Below, piece by piece: positions 1 to 6,074 of a stretch of DNA of 7,650 nucleotides. Made by a program: the position numbers and the translations under genes. The DNA is from Fidelibacterota bacterium (GTDB lineage: Bacteria; Fidelibacterota; Marinisomatia; Marinisomatales; UBA1611): contig DQOT01000262.1 of assembly GCA_015658495.1 (NCBI GenBank), forward strand, positions 1 through 7,650. The letters run 5' to 3'. The notes below the pieces were generated by a model. The model had not been told where the DNA came from. It worked only from the letters and a program-made list of their open reading frames with translations, and made no database searches. Every line of letters begins with the position of its first letter. Positions within the stretch are counted from its first letter, which is position 1.

Positions 1-28
1 CCTGAAGAAGAATAGAGCACTTCATTCA

Positions 29-100
29 CACAAAGTCACAAAGTCACAAAGTCACAAAGTCACAAAGTCACAAAGTCACAAAGTCACAAAGTCACAAAGG
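29..100. repeat. Tandem array of nine 8-bp units (CACAAAGT)
   Basis: Nine head-to-tail octamers; the first eight are identical CACAAAGT and the ninth is CACAAAGG. The array ends 10 bp before the yggS start codon, so it sits in the probable leader or promoter region. The same octamer in degenerate form (CGCAAAGT, CGCAAAGC, CGTAAAGC) occurs in the intergenic repeat after the FecR gene, and CCTGAAGAAG at positions 1-10 resembles the CCTGAAAAA that begins both other repeat copies. The array therefore looks like an expanded arm of that repeat family. Eight perfect copies suggest recent slippage expansion. Confidence 0.95.
96..100 (+). promoter_or_regulatory. Weak ribosome binding site of yggS, formed by the last repeat unit
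   Basis: AAAGG lies 10 nt before the ATG at 111. It exists only because the last octamer ends in GG instead of GT. The match is short and the spacing slightly long, so this is a plausible but weak site. Confidence 0.4.
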
Positions 101-110
101 CAACTTATTA

Positions 111-800
111 ATGGGCCTAAAGGACACATTAAAATCAATTCAATCCAAGATTGAATCTGCGCAGGAGCGGGGTGGCTTTAACCACCCTGTTCAACTTATA
201 GCCGTTACCAAAATACACCCCTTTTCGCTCATTCAAAAATGCTACGATTCTGGTATTATATCTATTGGTGAAAACCGCATCCAGGAAGCTTCCCAGAAAT
301 TTGAATCGTTTAATAACATGCCCAATCTCACCCGGCGGTTCATTGGTCATTTACAATCCAATAAAGTGAACAAGTGCCTGGAGTTGTTTGACACCATTGA
401 TTCGGTGGATTCTTTAAAGTTGGCCAGAAAAATATCTAATGCCGCACTGCGGCTGGAAAAAACAATCCCAGTTTTACTAGAGATCAATACCAGCGGCGAA
501 TCTCAAAAAAACGGTTTTCTTTCCAATCAAATTGATGAGATTGGTGAATGTTTTCAGGAGTCTAATATCAAAATAGATGGACTCATGACCGTTGGCCCTA
601 GAACCACCAACACAGAAAAAATACGGGAATCATTTATTCAATTGCGGGAGCTGCGAGATTTAATCAACCAATCATTCAATCAACCAAACATGCGAGAACT
701 CTCCATGGGCATGAGCGGTGATTATGAGATTGCAGTGGAAGAGGGATCAACCATGGTGCGGCTGGGTACAGTGCTTTTTGGCAGGCGGGATTCATTTTAA
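111..800 (+). CDS. yggS: YggS/PROSC family pyridoxal-phosphate homeostasis protein
   Basis: Cytosolic PLP-binding protein of the alanine-racemase-like TIM-barrel fold. Members (YggS, YlmE, PLPBP) carry PLP and buffer the free vitamin B6 pool; no enzymatic reaction is firmly assigned. Sequence signs are the PLP lysine in LIAVTK (K34), the GENRIQEA motif near residues 53-60, FIGHLQSNK at 77-85, EINTSGE near 124-130, GLMTVGP near 157-163, LSMGMSGD at 197-204 and the phosphate-binding STMVRLGTVLFG near the C-terminus. At 229 residues it has the usual family length and looks intact. The ATG at 111 is chosen because the N-terminal helix matches the family and an AAAGG precedes it. In many bacteria yggS neighbours division or proline-synthesis genes; here the downstream neighbour is convergent, so no operon is visible on the right. 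Confidence 0.96.
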   Translation: MGLKDTLKSIQSKIESAQERGGFNHPVQLIAVTKIHPFSLIQKCYDSGIISIGENRIQEASQKFESFNNMPNLTRRFIGHLQSNKVNKCLELFDTIDSVDSLKLARKISNAALRLEKTIPVLLEINTSGESQKNGFLSNQIDEIGECFQESNIKIDGLMTVGPRTTNTEKIRESFIQLRELRDLINQSFNQPNMRELSMGMSGDYEIAVEEGSTMVRLGTVLFGRRDSF

Positions 801-951
801 CCTGAAAAAGAAAAATGAACAAAACGGAGATCACAAAGATGTACAGAAAAAATAATGTTCCATTCAATTTTTCTTTATCCGGTTGTTTTACTTCGGCAAA
901 CTCAGCACATTGTTTTGCTTCTTTCCACCGTTGCGTTAAAAGCTAATGAAT
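801..951. repeat. Degenerate palindromic intergenic repeat, copy 1
   Basis: This fills the gap between the convergent yggS and barrel genes. It begins with CCTGAAAAA directly after the yggS TAA, exactly as the copy after the FecR gene does. Its right end (931-951) matches 3676-3696 at 19 of 21 positions. An inner stretch (884-903), read on the minus strand, matches 3559-3578 at 18 of 20 positions, so the core is inverted relative to the other copy. The left arm (around 819-838, AAC...ACGGAGATCACAAAG) is loosely complementary to the right arm (921-937). A hairpin here could act as a two-way transcription stop, but no clear U-tract terminator is visible. Confidence 0.75.
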
Positions 952-968
952 TAATAACATTTTGATTG

Positions 969-1931
969 CTAAAGACCTTTCAGCGGATCCAGCCAGGGAA
1001 TCACATAGTTCAACGTTTTCCTGTAACTTATAGACAATTGCCAGGCGCCCACGCGCTGATCCACCTCGCCTTCGATTCCGGAAAAAGCACCATCCACAAA
1101 AAAGGGTTTCTGGATATTCAGGCTCACCCCCCCGCGGGCCACATTCCATAGCAATCCGCCGCCCACGGTGACTACGGTCGATCGGGAATTGGGTGCTTCT
1201 ATGCCATTCCAAAAGGCTGTTGTTGTGTGCCGCGCGATCATGCTCCCACTAGGCGATGCATTAAGCTTGGGAATCTTTTTTGAAAACATAGTCAGGGAAA
1301 GATCATAGCGCCGAGCCGATTTAAAGCCATATTCATTTTTATTTAATGGCAGCTTTGCCATGAGTGTGCCACCCATAAAAATAGGATTGGTTATTTTTTT
1401 CATAAAGAACTGCATTTCCAGGACACCCTTGTAAACACCCTCGCTTAAACTGAAATGACGGTGATCAGTTTTCTCTTTTTTACGTAAAAAGAAAGGATCG
1501 GAGGTTAGTGTATTCTTAGATGGGATCACCAATCCGGCGCCCAGAAACCATCGTTTACCCGGTCCATCTCCATCATTAAATATAAGATAACGAAACAAGA
1601 TTTTGCTGTCGCCCAGCCAACCACCAACCGCATTTGAAAAGCCTGAATCTGTTCCCTCGTCTCGATGGTGAATCGTGGTGGTGTCACTGTCCCAGGTCAT
1701 ATATCTGTTACCTAAAGTTTGGCCGATGGTCATATTCAAGTAATTGGAAAGGCCAATCGTTAAGGTGGGCGTCGTGGTGAGAGACGTTAAGGTGCCTTTG
1801 TGATCAAATCCTTCACCAGAATCGGGAAGCGCCTCGTGCCACCAATCGATGTATTGTGCAGTGTTGTCGAGCCCGAACATAATTTGTCCCGCCCAAAGCC
1901 CTACACCCCTGTCTGAATTGCCGACCGGCAA
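969..1931 (-). CDS. Probable outer-membrane beta-barrel protein (5' end interrupted)
   Basis: The open reading frame is 320 codons if started at the TTG at 1931, ending in TAG. The protein has many short alternating hydrophobic/polar strands, for example near residues 50-73 (TTPTLTIGLSNYLNMTIG), the GAGLVIP region near 145-160, and strands towards the C-terminus. Such strands alternate with polar or charged loops, as in outer-membrane barrels. It loosely recalls the MetA-like or transporter-type barrels of FCB bacteria, but I do not recognise the family. The TTG start is unconvincing: no ribosome site fits and a barrel needs a signal peptide. A good signal peptide lies in the same frame at 1953-2006 but is separated by TGA codons at 1953-1955 and 1944-1946. 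The C-terminus ends LDPLKGL rather than in the usual aromatic residue. It may be a recent pseudogene, a recoded gene, or a gene with sequence errors. Confidence 0.65.
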   Translation of the reverse strand: MPVGNSDRGVGLWAGQIMFGLDNTAQYIDWWHEALPDSGEGFDHKGTLTSLTTTPTLTIGLSNYLNMTIGQTLGNRYMTWDSDTTTIHHRDEGTDSGFSNAVGGWLGDSKILFRYLIFNDGDGPGKRWFLGAGLVIPSKNTLTSDPFFLRKKEKTDHRHFSLSEGVYKGVLEMQFFMKKITNPIFMGGTLMAKLPLNKNEYGFKSARRYDLSLTMFSKKIPKLNASPSGSMIARHTTTAFWNGIEAPNSRSTVVTVGGGLLWNVARGGVSLNIQKPFFVDGAFSGIEGEVDQRVGAWQLSISYRKTLNYVIPWLDPLKGL

Positions 1932-1952
1932 TGATGGATTACTTCACAATGC

Positions 1953-2006
1953 TCATTGTCCGCGCAAGGAGCACATTAATAAAAGGATTGTAATAATGTA
2001 TTTCAT
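1953..2006 (-). pseudogene. Detached signal peptide of the barrel gene, ending at an in-frame TGA
   Basis: ATG at 2006-2004 encodes MKYIITILLLMCSLRGQ followed by TGA. Charged start, hydrophobic core and GQ end are those of a Sec signal peptide. It is in the same frame as the downstream barrel body: after the first TGA come Ala-Leu, a second TGA (1946-1944), then SNPSLPVGNSDRGVG leading into the barrel. The gene therefore very likely once ran from 2006 to 969 (about 345 codons). Nearby genes end in TGA (2533-2535 and 7479-7481) and the barrel itself uses TGG for Trp, so a genome-wide TGA reassignment is unlikely. Confidence 0.7.
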
Positions 2007-2043
2007 AAGGAATTAAATTAAGCCACCTAAAATTCTCATAACC

Positions 2044-2535
2044 ATGAATAAAACAGTGTATAGTATTCACCCGCCTAAAAAATTTTCATCGAAGAAAAAG
2101 GCCTTTAGTCATGTAGTTTATCATCAAGAGAACGGACATTTTATCACCCCGGATGAATTTTCCGGCGAGGGAATCAATCCGATGAACTTTTATAATCTAC
2201 GGGACCAGTTTTCACTGGAATCCATTTTAATTTTGGATCGGGTTAAAAATGTTGAAAATGATGTGTGCATTATGGACCACGTAAATAAATCGGAGTTTAA
2301 TTTTTTAACGGGAAAAACACCTCACAAAGATCTGCCAGCAGTCCCCGACATGACACACATTTATCATCCCATTGGTGATATGGAACAAAAAGTAGTTCAC
2401 ACTGTGGGACCTGACAGATTTTCAAACGCAGAGATCGATGGTGAGATTATATCGGAATCTGTGGGGCTGATCGCACCGGTTTGGCACTATGTGGGCGTTA
2501 AAGTTTTCGCCAGGAATTTCCACGTTGAAGATTGA
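2044..2535 (+). CDS. Hypothetical protein, 163 residues
   Basis: I do not recognise a family. The protein has no signal peptide or membrane segment and is mixed alpha/beta in look, with a Lys-rich start (PPKKFSSKKKAF) and a His-rich middle, so it is probably cytosolic. An in-frame TAA at 2014-2016 limits the start; the ATG at 2044 has no clear Shine-Dalgarno site. Motifs MDHVN (77-81), PDMTHIY (101-107) and SVGLIAP...GVKVFA (139-156) occur in the order of loosely similar motifs in purine nucleoside phosphorylases (DHIN, FPDM..AY, VGMST...GL.V.G), but the N-terminal phosphate-binding half is absent and the spacing is shorter. This resemblance is weak. It is divergent from the broken barrel gene and followed by 233 bp without a convincing gene. 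Confidence 0.6.
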   Translation: MNKTVYSIHPPKKFSSKKKAFSHVVYHQENGHFITPDEFSGEGINPMNFYNLRDQFSLESILILDRVKNVENDVCIMDHVNKSEFNFLTGKTPHKDLPAVPDMTHIYHPIGDMEQKVVHTVGPDRFSNAEIDGEIISESVGLIAPVWHYVGVKVFARNFHVED

Positions 2536-2755
2536 TTTTTCTACAAACATTGTCATTCCTGAAATTCGCATCGTTCTGAACCCAAGGGCTACATTTCGAC
2601 TTCGCTCTATGGACAGCCGATTAAGCCTAGTCCAATTCATACGAGTATTTGGTGCCGGAGCAATAGTCGGGTACGGGAAAGGGCAATAAACCACATTTAA
2701 TATCTATCCAACTGTAGCATTTCACCGCAGGTTGTTTTAAACTGCCGGTAACCAC
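2536..2755. other. Gene-poor gap, possibly decayed dispersed repeat
   Basis: No convincing gene is seen. A 66-codon frame (2489-2689) overlaps the upstream gene and has no recognisable content. The stretch around 2548-2620 contains TGTCATTCCTGAA, GTTCTGAAC and TTTCGACTTCGCTC, phrases resembling degenerate dispersed repeats seen between genes in many FCB genomes. An imperfect stem (ACCGCAG at about 2724-2730 with CTGCCGGT at about 2742-2749) lies just before the FecR gene, without a T-tract, so it is not a clear terminator. Confidence 0.35.
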
Positions 2756-2760
2756 TGGAG
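2756..2760 (+). promoter_or_regulatory. Ribosome binding site of the FecR-domain gene
   Basis: TGGAG ends 8 nt before the ATG at 2769. This is the clearest Shine-Dalgarno site in the left half of the window and fixes that start. Confidence 0.7.
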
Positions 2761-2768
2761 AAAGAACC

Positions 2769-3509
2769 ATGGGATATTTAAGCCGTATTCTAATTTTTAC
2801 ATCCCTGCTCATGGCCGCTGGGCAGCCCTTCGGTAAAATATCACTGCCGCTGGGCAAAGTCGAATTCAAAACTGAAAACGCAGACTGGGCCCGGGCCAAA
2901 CCTAATCAACCTGTTTTCGAGGGAACCATCATCCGAACACAGGCAAAATCAAGATGTGAAATCACCTTGACAGGCGGTGGTAAAGTTCGCATCGGTGAAA
3001 ATTCCGAGTTGGAACTGAACGATGCGGATGTAAAACCTATGGTGAAGAATTTCAAAGCTAACCTGAAAAAAGGCAACATTTGGGTTTCTGCAAAAGCCGC
3101 TTTTGGAGAAAAAAAGAATATTACTGTGCGTACTCCAACGGCCGTGGCAGCTATTCGGGGCACAAAATTCAGAGCCAAGGCGGGGGAGGATGAAAGTTCT
3201 GTGATGGTCTATGACGGCAAAGTGGATGTGAACCAAGCCAAGAATTACATCGAAGAGCGAAAAGAAAAAAGAAAAGGACTGGCCCCCAAAAACACACCTT
3301 TTAAATTGGGTCCTGTGACAGAAATAAAAGCACCCACACAAGTGTCCGGGCCCTACGAAGTTACATTGGAAGAATGGGTCACTTTAGCGGAAGGTATGCA
3401 AATTAATATTCGCGCTGACGGGAAATTCCACATGTTTGAATTCGATCAAGCTAAAGACGCCGAAGATGAATTTGTAAAATGGAATCAGGAATTAGAGTCC
3501 GGGAATTAA
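2769..3509 (+). CDS. Secreted FecR-domain protein
   Basis: Residues 1 to about 22 form a signal peptide (hydrophobic ILIFTSLLMAAG). The rest is a FecR domain: beta-rich start (ISLPLGKVEF), GTIIRTQAKSRCEITL, GKVRIGENSELEL, LKKGNIWVSAKA, and the family signature VRTPTAVAAIRGTKF at 120-134 followed by VMVYDGKVDV. A C-terminal segment (EEWVTLAEGMQINIRADGK, then DAEDEFVKWNQEL) recurs in FecR proteins of this type. There is no transmembrane helix, unlike the classical iron-siderophore FecR, so it probably works in the periplasm or on the envelope as a scaffold or sensor. The next gene encodes a CHASE2 adenylate cyclase, a pairing known from several phyla; a periplasmic partnership with its CHASE2 domain is inferred. 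A strong ribosome site 8 nt upstream supports the start. Confidence 0.9.
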   Translation: MGYLSRILIFTSLLMAAGQPFGKISLPLGKVEFKTENADWARAKPNQPVFEGTIIRTQAKSRCEITLTGGGKVRIGENSELELNDADVKPMVKNFKANLKKGNIWVSAKAAFGEKKNITVRTPTAVAAIRGTKFRAKAGEDESSVMVYDGKVDVNQAKNYIEERKEKRKGLAPKNTPFKLGPVTEIKAPTQVSGPYEVTLEEWVTLAEGMQINIRADGKFHMFEFDQAKDAEDEFVKWNQELESGN

Positions 3510-3696
3510 CCTGAAAAATTCATCAACGCAAAGTCGCAAAGCCGTAAAGCGATGCACAGAGTTGACCGAAGTAAAACATCAAGAAAAAAAATTAAATAAA
3601 AAAATGATAAAACATTTCTTTAATGAGAATGATTTGTTATCGTCTTAATATTAAACACTTTGCATTTCTGCGCCCTTGCGTTAAAAACTAATAAAT
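3510..3696. repeat. Palindromic intergenic repeat, copy 2, with octamer arms
   Basis: This fills the gap between the FecR and cyclase genes. It starts with CCTGAAAAA directly after the FecR TAA. The left arm (3525-3549) consists of CGCAAAGT, CGCAAAGC and CGTAAAGC octamers. The right arm (3658-3682) is its inverted copy, pairing at 18 of 25 positions. The inner part holds the core shared with copy 1 (3559-3578) and a very A-rich run around 3581-3610. The right end (3676-3696) is shared with copy 1. It separates two functionally linked genes and may affect transcript read-through or stability. Confidence 0.8.
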
Positions 3697-3704
3697 CAGC
3701 ATAA

Positions 3705-5999
3705 ATGACAGATAGACAAAAACGAATTTTCATGGGACTCCTGGTGGGTATTGGTATGTCCATTTTGATTCATGTTGGCACACGAATTCCCGGAGCCATG
3801 CTCAACGATTTGTTCGACAGCTATGAATACAAGTCATACGATGCCCGCATGAAATCCAAGGCATCCTTCAGTGAGGAGGCATCCATTGATGAAGTGGTCA
3901 TTATCGACATAGAGCAAAATTCCATTGAGTCCCTGGGGAATTATCACGAATGGCCCCACGCATATCATGGCCAATTGACAGATATAGTTTCTTCCGGAAA
4001 TCCCAAAGCGATCATTTTTGACATTATGTTTGATCAAAAAGGTGCTGACAATTATTATTTGGTTGAGGCGCTGGCATCCAATCAATCTGAATCTTCCCCC
4101 GAGCTCCAGCAAGTAACAGACCAGTATTTAATCGGCCATGATCCATCTCGGTTTGTCTGGAGCACATCCCAAAGTACGGTGACGCATCATGCCCTGGTGT
4201 TTGAAAATTCTGACAGTATCAATTTCCTGTATGCCATGGACCAACTCCCGGAAGCTTATGATGCAGCAAATCATGTATTGGAAGTTGCACCCGATGTTGC
4301 ATCACGACTTCCCATGGCAGAACGGTTGGGAAATACCTATTTTGACCTATTGACCTCATCTCATGGCACCGGGGCTGCAAATTTTCCACAGGATAAAGAC
4401 GGTTTAATCCGCCGCGCGCCCACCGCCATTCATTTTAAAGGCTCGGGGGAAGTTTTCCCGACATTAACCCTTTCCGCCGTGAGAGACATTTTGGGAATCC
4501 CAACCAATGGATTTATCTATGATTTTGATAATCATTTATTAAAACTCCGGGATACCAGTGGCACCATTGTCCGGGAAATTCCCATTGATGACCAGGGACG
4601 GATGTATGTCAATTATTATGGTTTATTCAAAACATTTTATTATATCCCTTACATGTATTGTTTTGATCCGGAGATGCTTGACCCAAGCTATTGGGATGGA
4701 AAGGTGGCCTTGGTGGGTTCTTCACTTCCGGGCTTGATGGACCTGCGAAATACGCCTGTTCAAGAATCATTTGCCGGCGTAGAGATTCATGCCAACGTGA
4801 TTCATAGCATACTCCAGAATGAATTTGTGACGCGCACATCCACCGCAAAGAATTTTTTATCTATTTTATTTCTTTCCCTTGTGATTGGCGCATTGAGCGC
4901 CACACCAAAAAAACCGTTTTGGGGATTCTTGATCCTGGGTGTTGGTGCAACGGTCTGGCTGTTATTTACCTACAGTCAATTTCTAAATAACCGTATCATG
5001 TGGGAGGTAATACGCCCGACGGTTGCCATGGCCCTGACGCAGATCGGCGTTTTTTCTTATACCTTTTTAATTCTGGATAAAGATAAGCGATTCCTGAAAA
5101 ACACTTTTGGAACCTATATTTCCCCAAAACTTATTGATCAAATGATCGATAACAAGGAAGAGCCAAAATTAGGCGGAAATGAGGCAGTCCATACGGCATT
5201 TTTTACAGATATACAGAGTTTTTCCGCTTTTTCGGAAAAAATGTCTGCTACGGACCTGGTGGAACTATTGAACAGCTATTTAACAGTCATGACCACGATC
5301 CTGCTGGAAAATCAGGGCACCCTGGATAAATATATTGGCGATGCTATTGTGGCCTTTTTTGGAGCACCCATGCCCGTGGAAAACCATGAGTACTGGGCCT
5401 GTGTCACAGCCCTTAAAATGCAGGCACAGCTAGATCCCCTGAGGCAAAAGTGGGAAAGAGATGGAGACCGCTGGCCTGGAGAAGTCCACTCCCTGCAAAA
5501 CAGGATCGGGATCCATACGGGATCCATGGTAACGGGAAACATGGGTTCCACCCATCGCATGAATTATACCATGATGGGCGACACTGTAAATATAGCGGCC
5601 CGGCTGGAATCATCGGCAAAACAGTATGGCATCTATACCCATATCTCAGAAGAGACCTATGGTGCTGTTAAAGATAGCATGATAGTCAGGGAGCTGGACA
5701 AGGTTATTGTGATGGGCAGATCTGAACCTGTTCAAACCTATGAGTTGATCGCTGAAAAAGGCCAAGAACCGGGTATTTATAAAGAAATAATTCCCCAGTT
5801 TCATGAAGCCCTGGAATTGTATAAAAAACAGGAATGGGACAAAGCTCAAACGGTGTTTGAATCCCTGGAAAAACTGGAGGACATGTTTCCCGGGCGCAAG
5901 ACTAATCCCAGCCATGTTTACTCAGAAAGGTGTACCCATCTTAAGAACAATCCTCCCGGTGAAGACTGGGATGGCGTTTGGATTTTAACATCGAAATAA
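3705..5999 (+). CDS. CHASE2-domain transmembrane class III adenylate cyclase
   Basis: It probably converts ATP to cAMP at the inner membrane in response to an envelope signal. Order: transmembrane helix at about 9-28; periplasmic CHASE2 sensor at about 30-370 (VVIIDIEQNSIESLG, AIIFDIMFD, KVALVGSS...AGVEIHANVIHSIL); three membrane helices at about 383-400, 405-425 and 433-457; linker FLKNTFGTYISP; class III cyclase domain at about 490-680; helical, TPR-like tail at about 695-764. All catalytic residues are present: metal-binding D502 (FFTDI) and D546 (YIGD), adenine-reading K542 (LDKYIGD) and T622 (NYTMMG), and transition-state N629 and R633 (TVNIAARLE). Thr in place of Asp at the second purine position is the class IIIb signature, a class whose members include bicarbonate-responsive cyclases. 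Length is normal. No Shine-Dalgarno site precedes the ATG. The upstream FecR gene is a likely partner. cAMP rather than cGMP is inferred from the K/T pair. Confidence 0.95.
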   Translation: MTDRQKRIFMGLLVGIGMSILIHVGTRIPGAMLNDLFDSYEYKSYDARMKSKASFSEEASIDEVVIIDIEQNSIESLGNYHEWPHAYHGQLTDIVSSGNPKAIIFDIMFDQKGADNYYLVEALASNQSESSPELQQVTDQYLIGHDPSRFVWSTSQSTVTHHALVFENSDSINFLYAMDQLPEAYDAANHVLEVAPDVASRLPMAERLGNTYFDLLTSSHGTGAANFPQDKDGLIRRAPTAIHFKGSGEVFPTLTLSAVRDILGIPTNGFIYDFDNHLLKLRDTSGTIVREIPIDDQGRMYVNYYGLFKTFYYIPYMYCFDPEMLDPSYWDGKVALVGSSLPGLMDLRNTPVQESFAGVEIHANVIHSILQNEFVTRTSTAKNFLSILFLSLVIGALSATPKKPFWGFLILGVGATVWLLFTYSQFLNNRIMWEVIRPTVAMALTQIGVFSYTFLILDKDKRFLKNTFGTYISPKLIDQMIDNKEEPKLGGNEAVHTAFFTDIQSFSAFSEKMSATDLVELLNSYLTVMTTILLENQGTLDKYIGDAIVAFFGAPMPVENHEYWACVTALKMQAQLDPLRQKWERDGDRWPGEVHSLQNRIGIHTGSMVTGNMGSTHRMNYTMMGDTVNIAARLESSAKQYGIYTHISEETYGAVKDSMIVRELDKVIVMGRSEPVQTYELIAEKGQEPGIYKEIIPQFHEALELYKKQEWDKAQTVFESLEKLEDMFPGRKTNPSHVYSERCTHLKNNPPGEDWDGVWILTSK

Positions 6000-6007
6000 A
6001 TAGCGAT

Positions 6008-6023
6008 TGTGAACCAGCGCACA
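6008..6023. promoter_or_regulatory. CRP-like palindrome TGTGA-N6-GCACA
   Basis: TGTGAACCAGCGCACA matches the CRP-family core TGTGA-N6-TCACA at 9 of 10 positions. It sits in the 75-bp gap between the cyclase and the CsgG-like gene. No CRP-family regulator is in the window, so the binding protein is inferred. With equal base frequencies, a match this good is expected about 0.002 times in such a gap and about 0.2 times in the whole window. Confidence 0.45.
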
Positions 6024-6039
6024 CGGCTTCCATCGGGTC

Positions 6040-6070
6040 TTTGATAATCAAATACTAATAGTTACCTTTG
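6040..6070 (+). promoter_or_regulatory. Possible Bacteroidetes-type promoter of the CsgG-like gene
   Basis: TTTG (6040-6043), 19 nt, then TACCTTTG (6063-6070) fits the TTTG-N19-TAnnTTTG pattern of Bacteroidetes primary-sigma promoters. Transcription would start at about 6075-6078, at the ATG itself, which would fit the missing Shine-Dalgarno site. TTTGATAATCAAA (6040-6052) is also a perfect palindrome about its centre base, so an operator is an alternative reading. Confidence 0.3.
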
Positions 6071-6074
6071 GTGT

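Noticed and set aside
29..100. CRISPR array
   Set aside because: Units are 8 bp with no spacers, and no cas genes are present; this is a simple tandem repeat.
943..1212. 89-codon minus-strand frame overlapping the 3' end of the barrel gene
   Set aside because: It is a different frame on the same strand, Arg/Gly-rich, and overlaps the better supported barrel C-terminus.
1929..1955. Selenocysteine or genome-wide UGA reassignment as the explanation for the in-frame TGA codons
   Set aside because: The TGAs fall at the signal-peptide junction where a catalytic selenocysteine is implausible, and TGA serves as a normal stop for two other genes in the window.
2489..2689. 66-codon plus-strand frame after the hypothetical gene
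   Set aside because: It overlaps the upstream gene in another frame, has no ribosome site and no family features, and covers the repeat-like decayed stretch.
2949..3341. 130-codon minus-strand frame inside the FecR gene
   Set aside because: The sense strand carries a clear FecR signature; the antisense frame has a Phe/Cys-rich, non-protein-like composition.
5398..5412. CTGTGTCACAG palindrome as a regulator site
   Set aside because: It lies deep inside the conserved cyclase coding sequence and lacks the six-base spacer of CRP sites.
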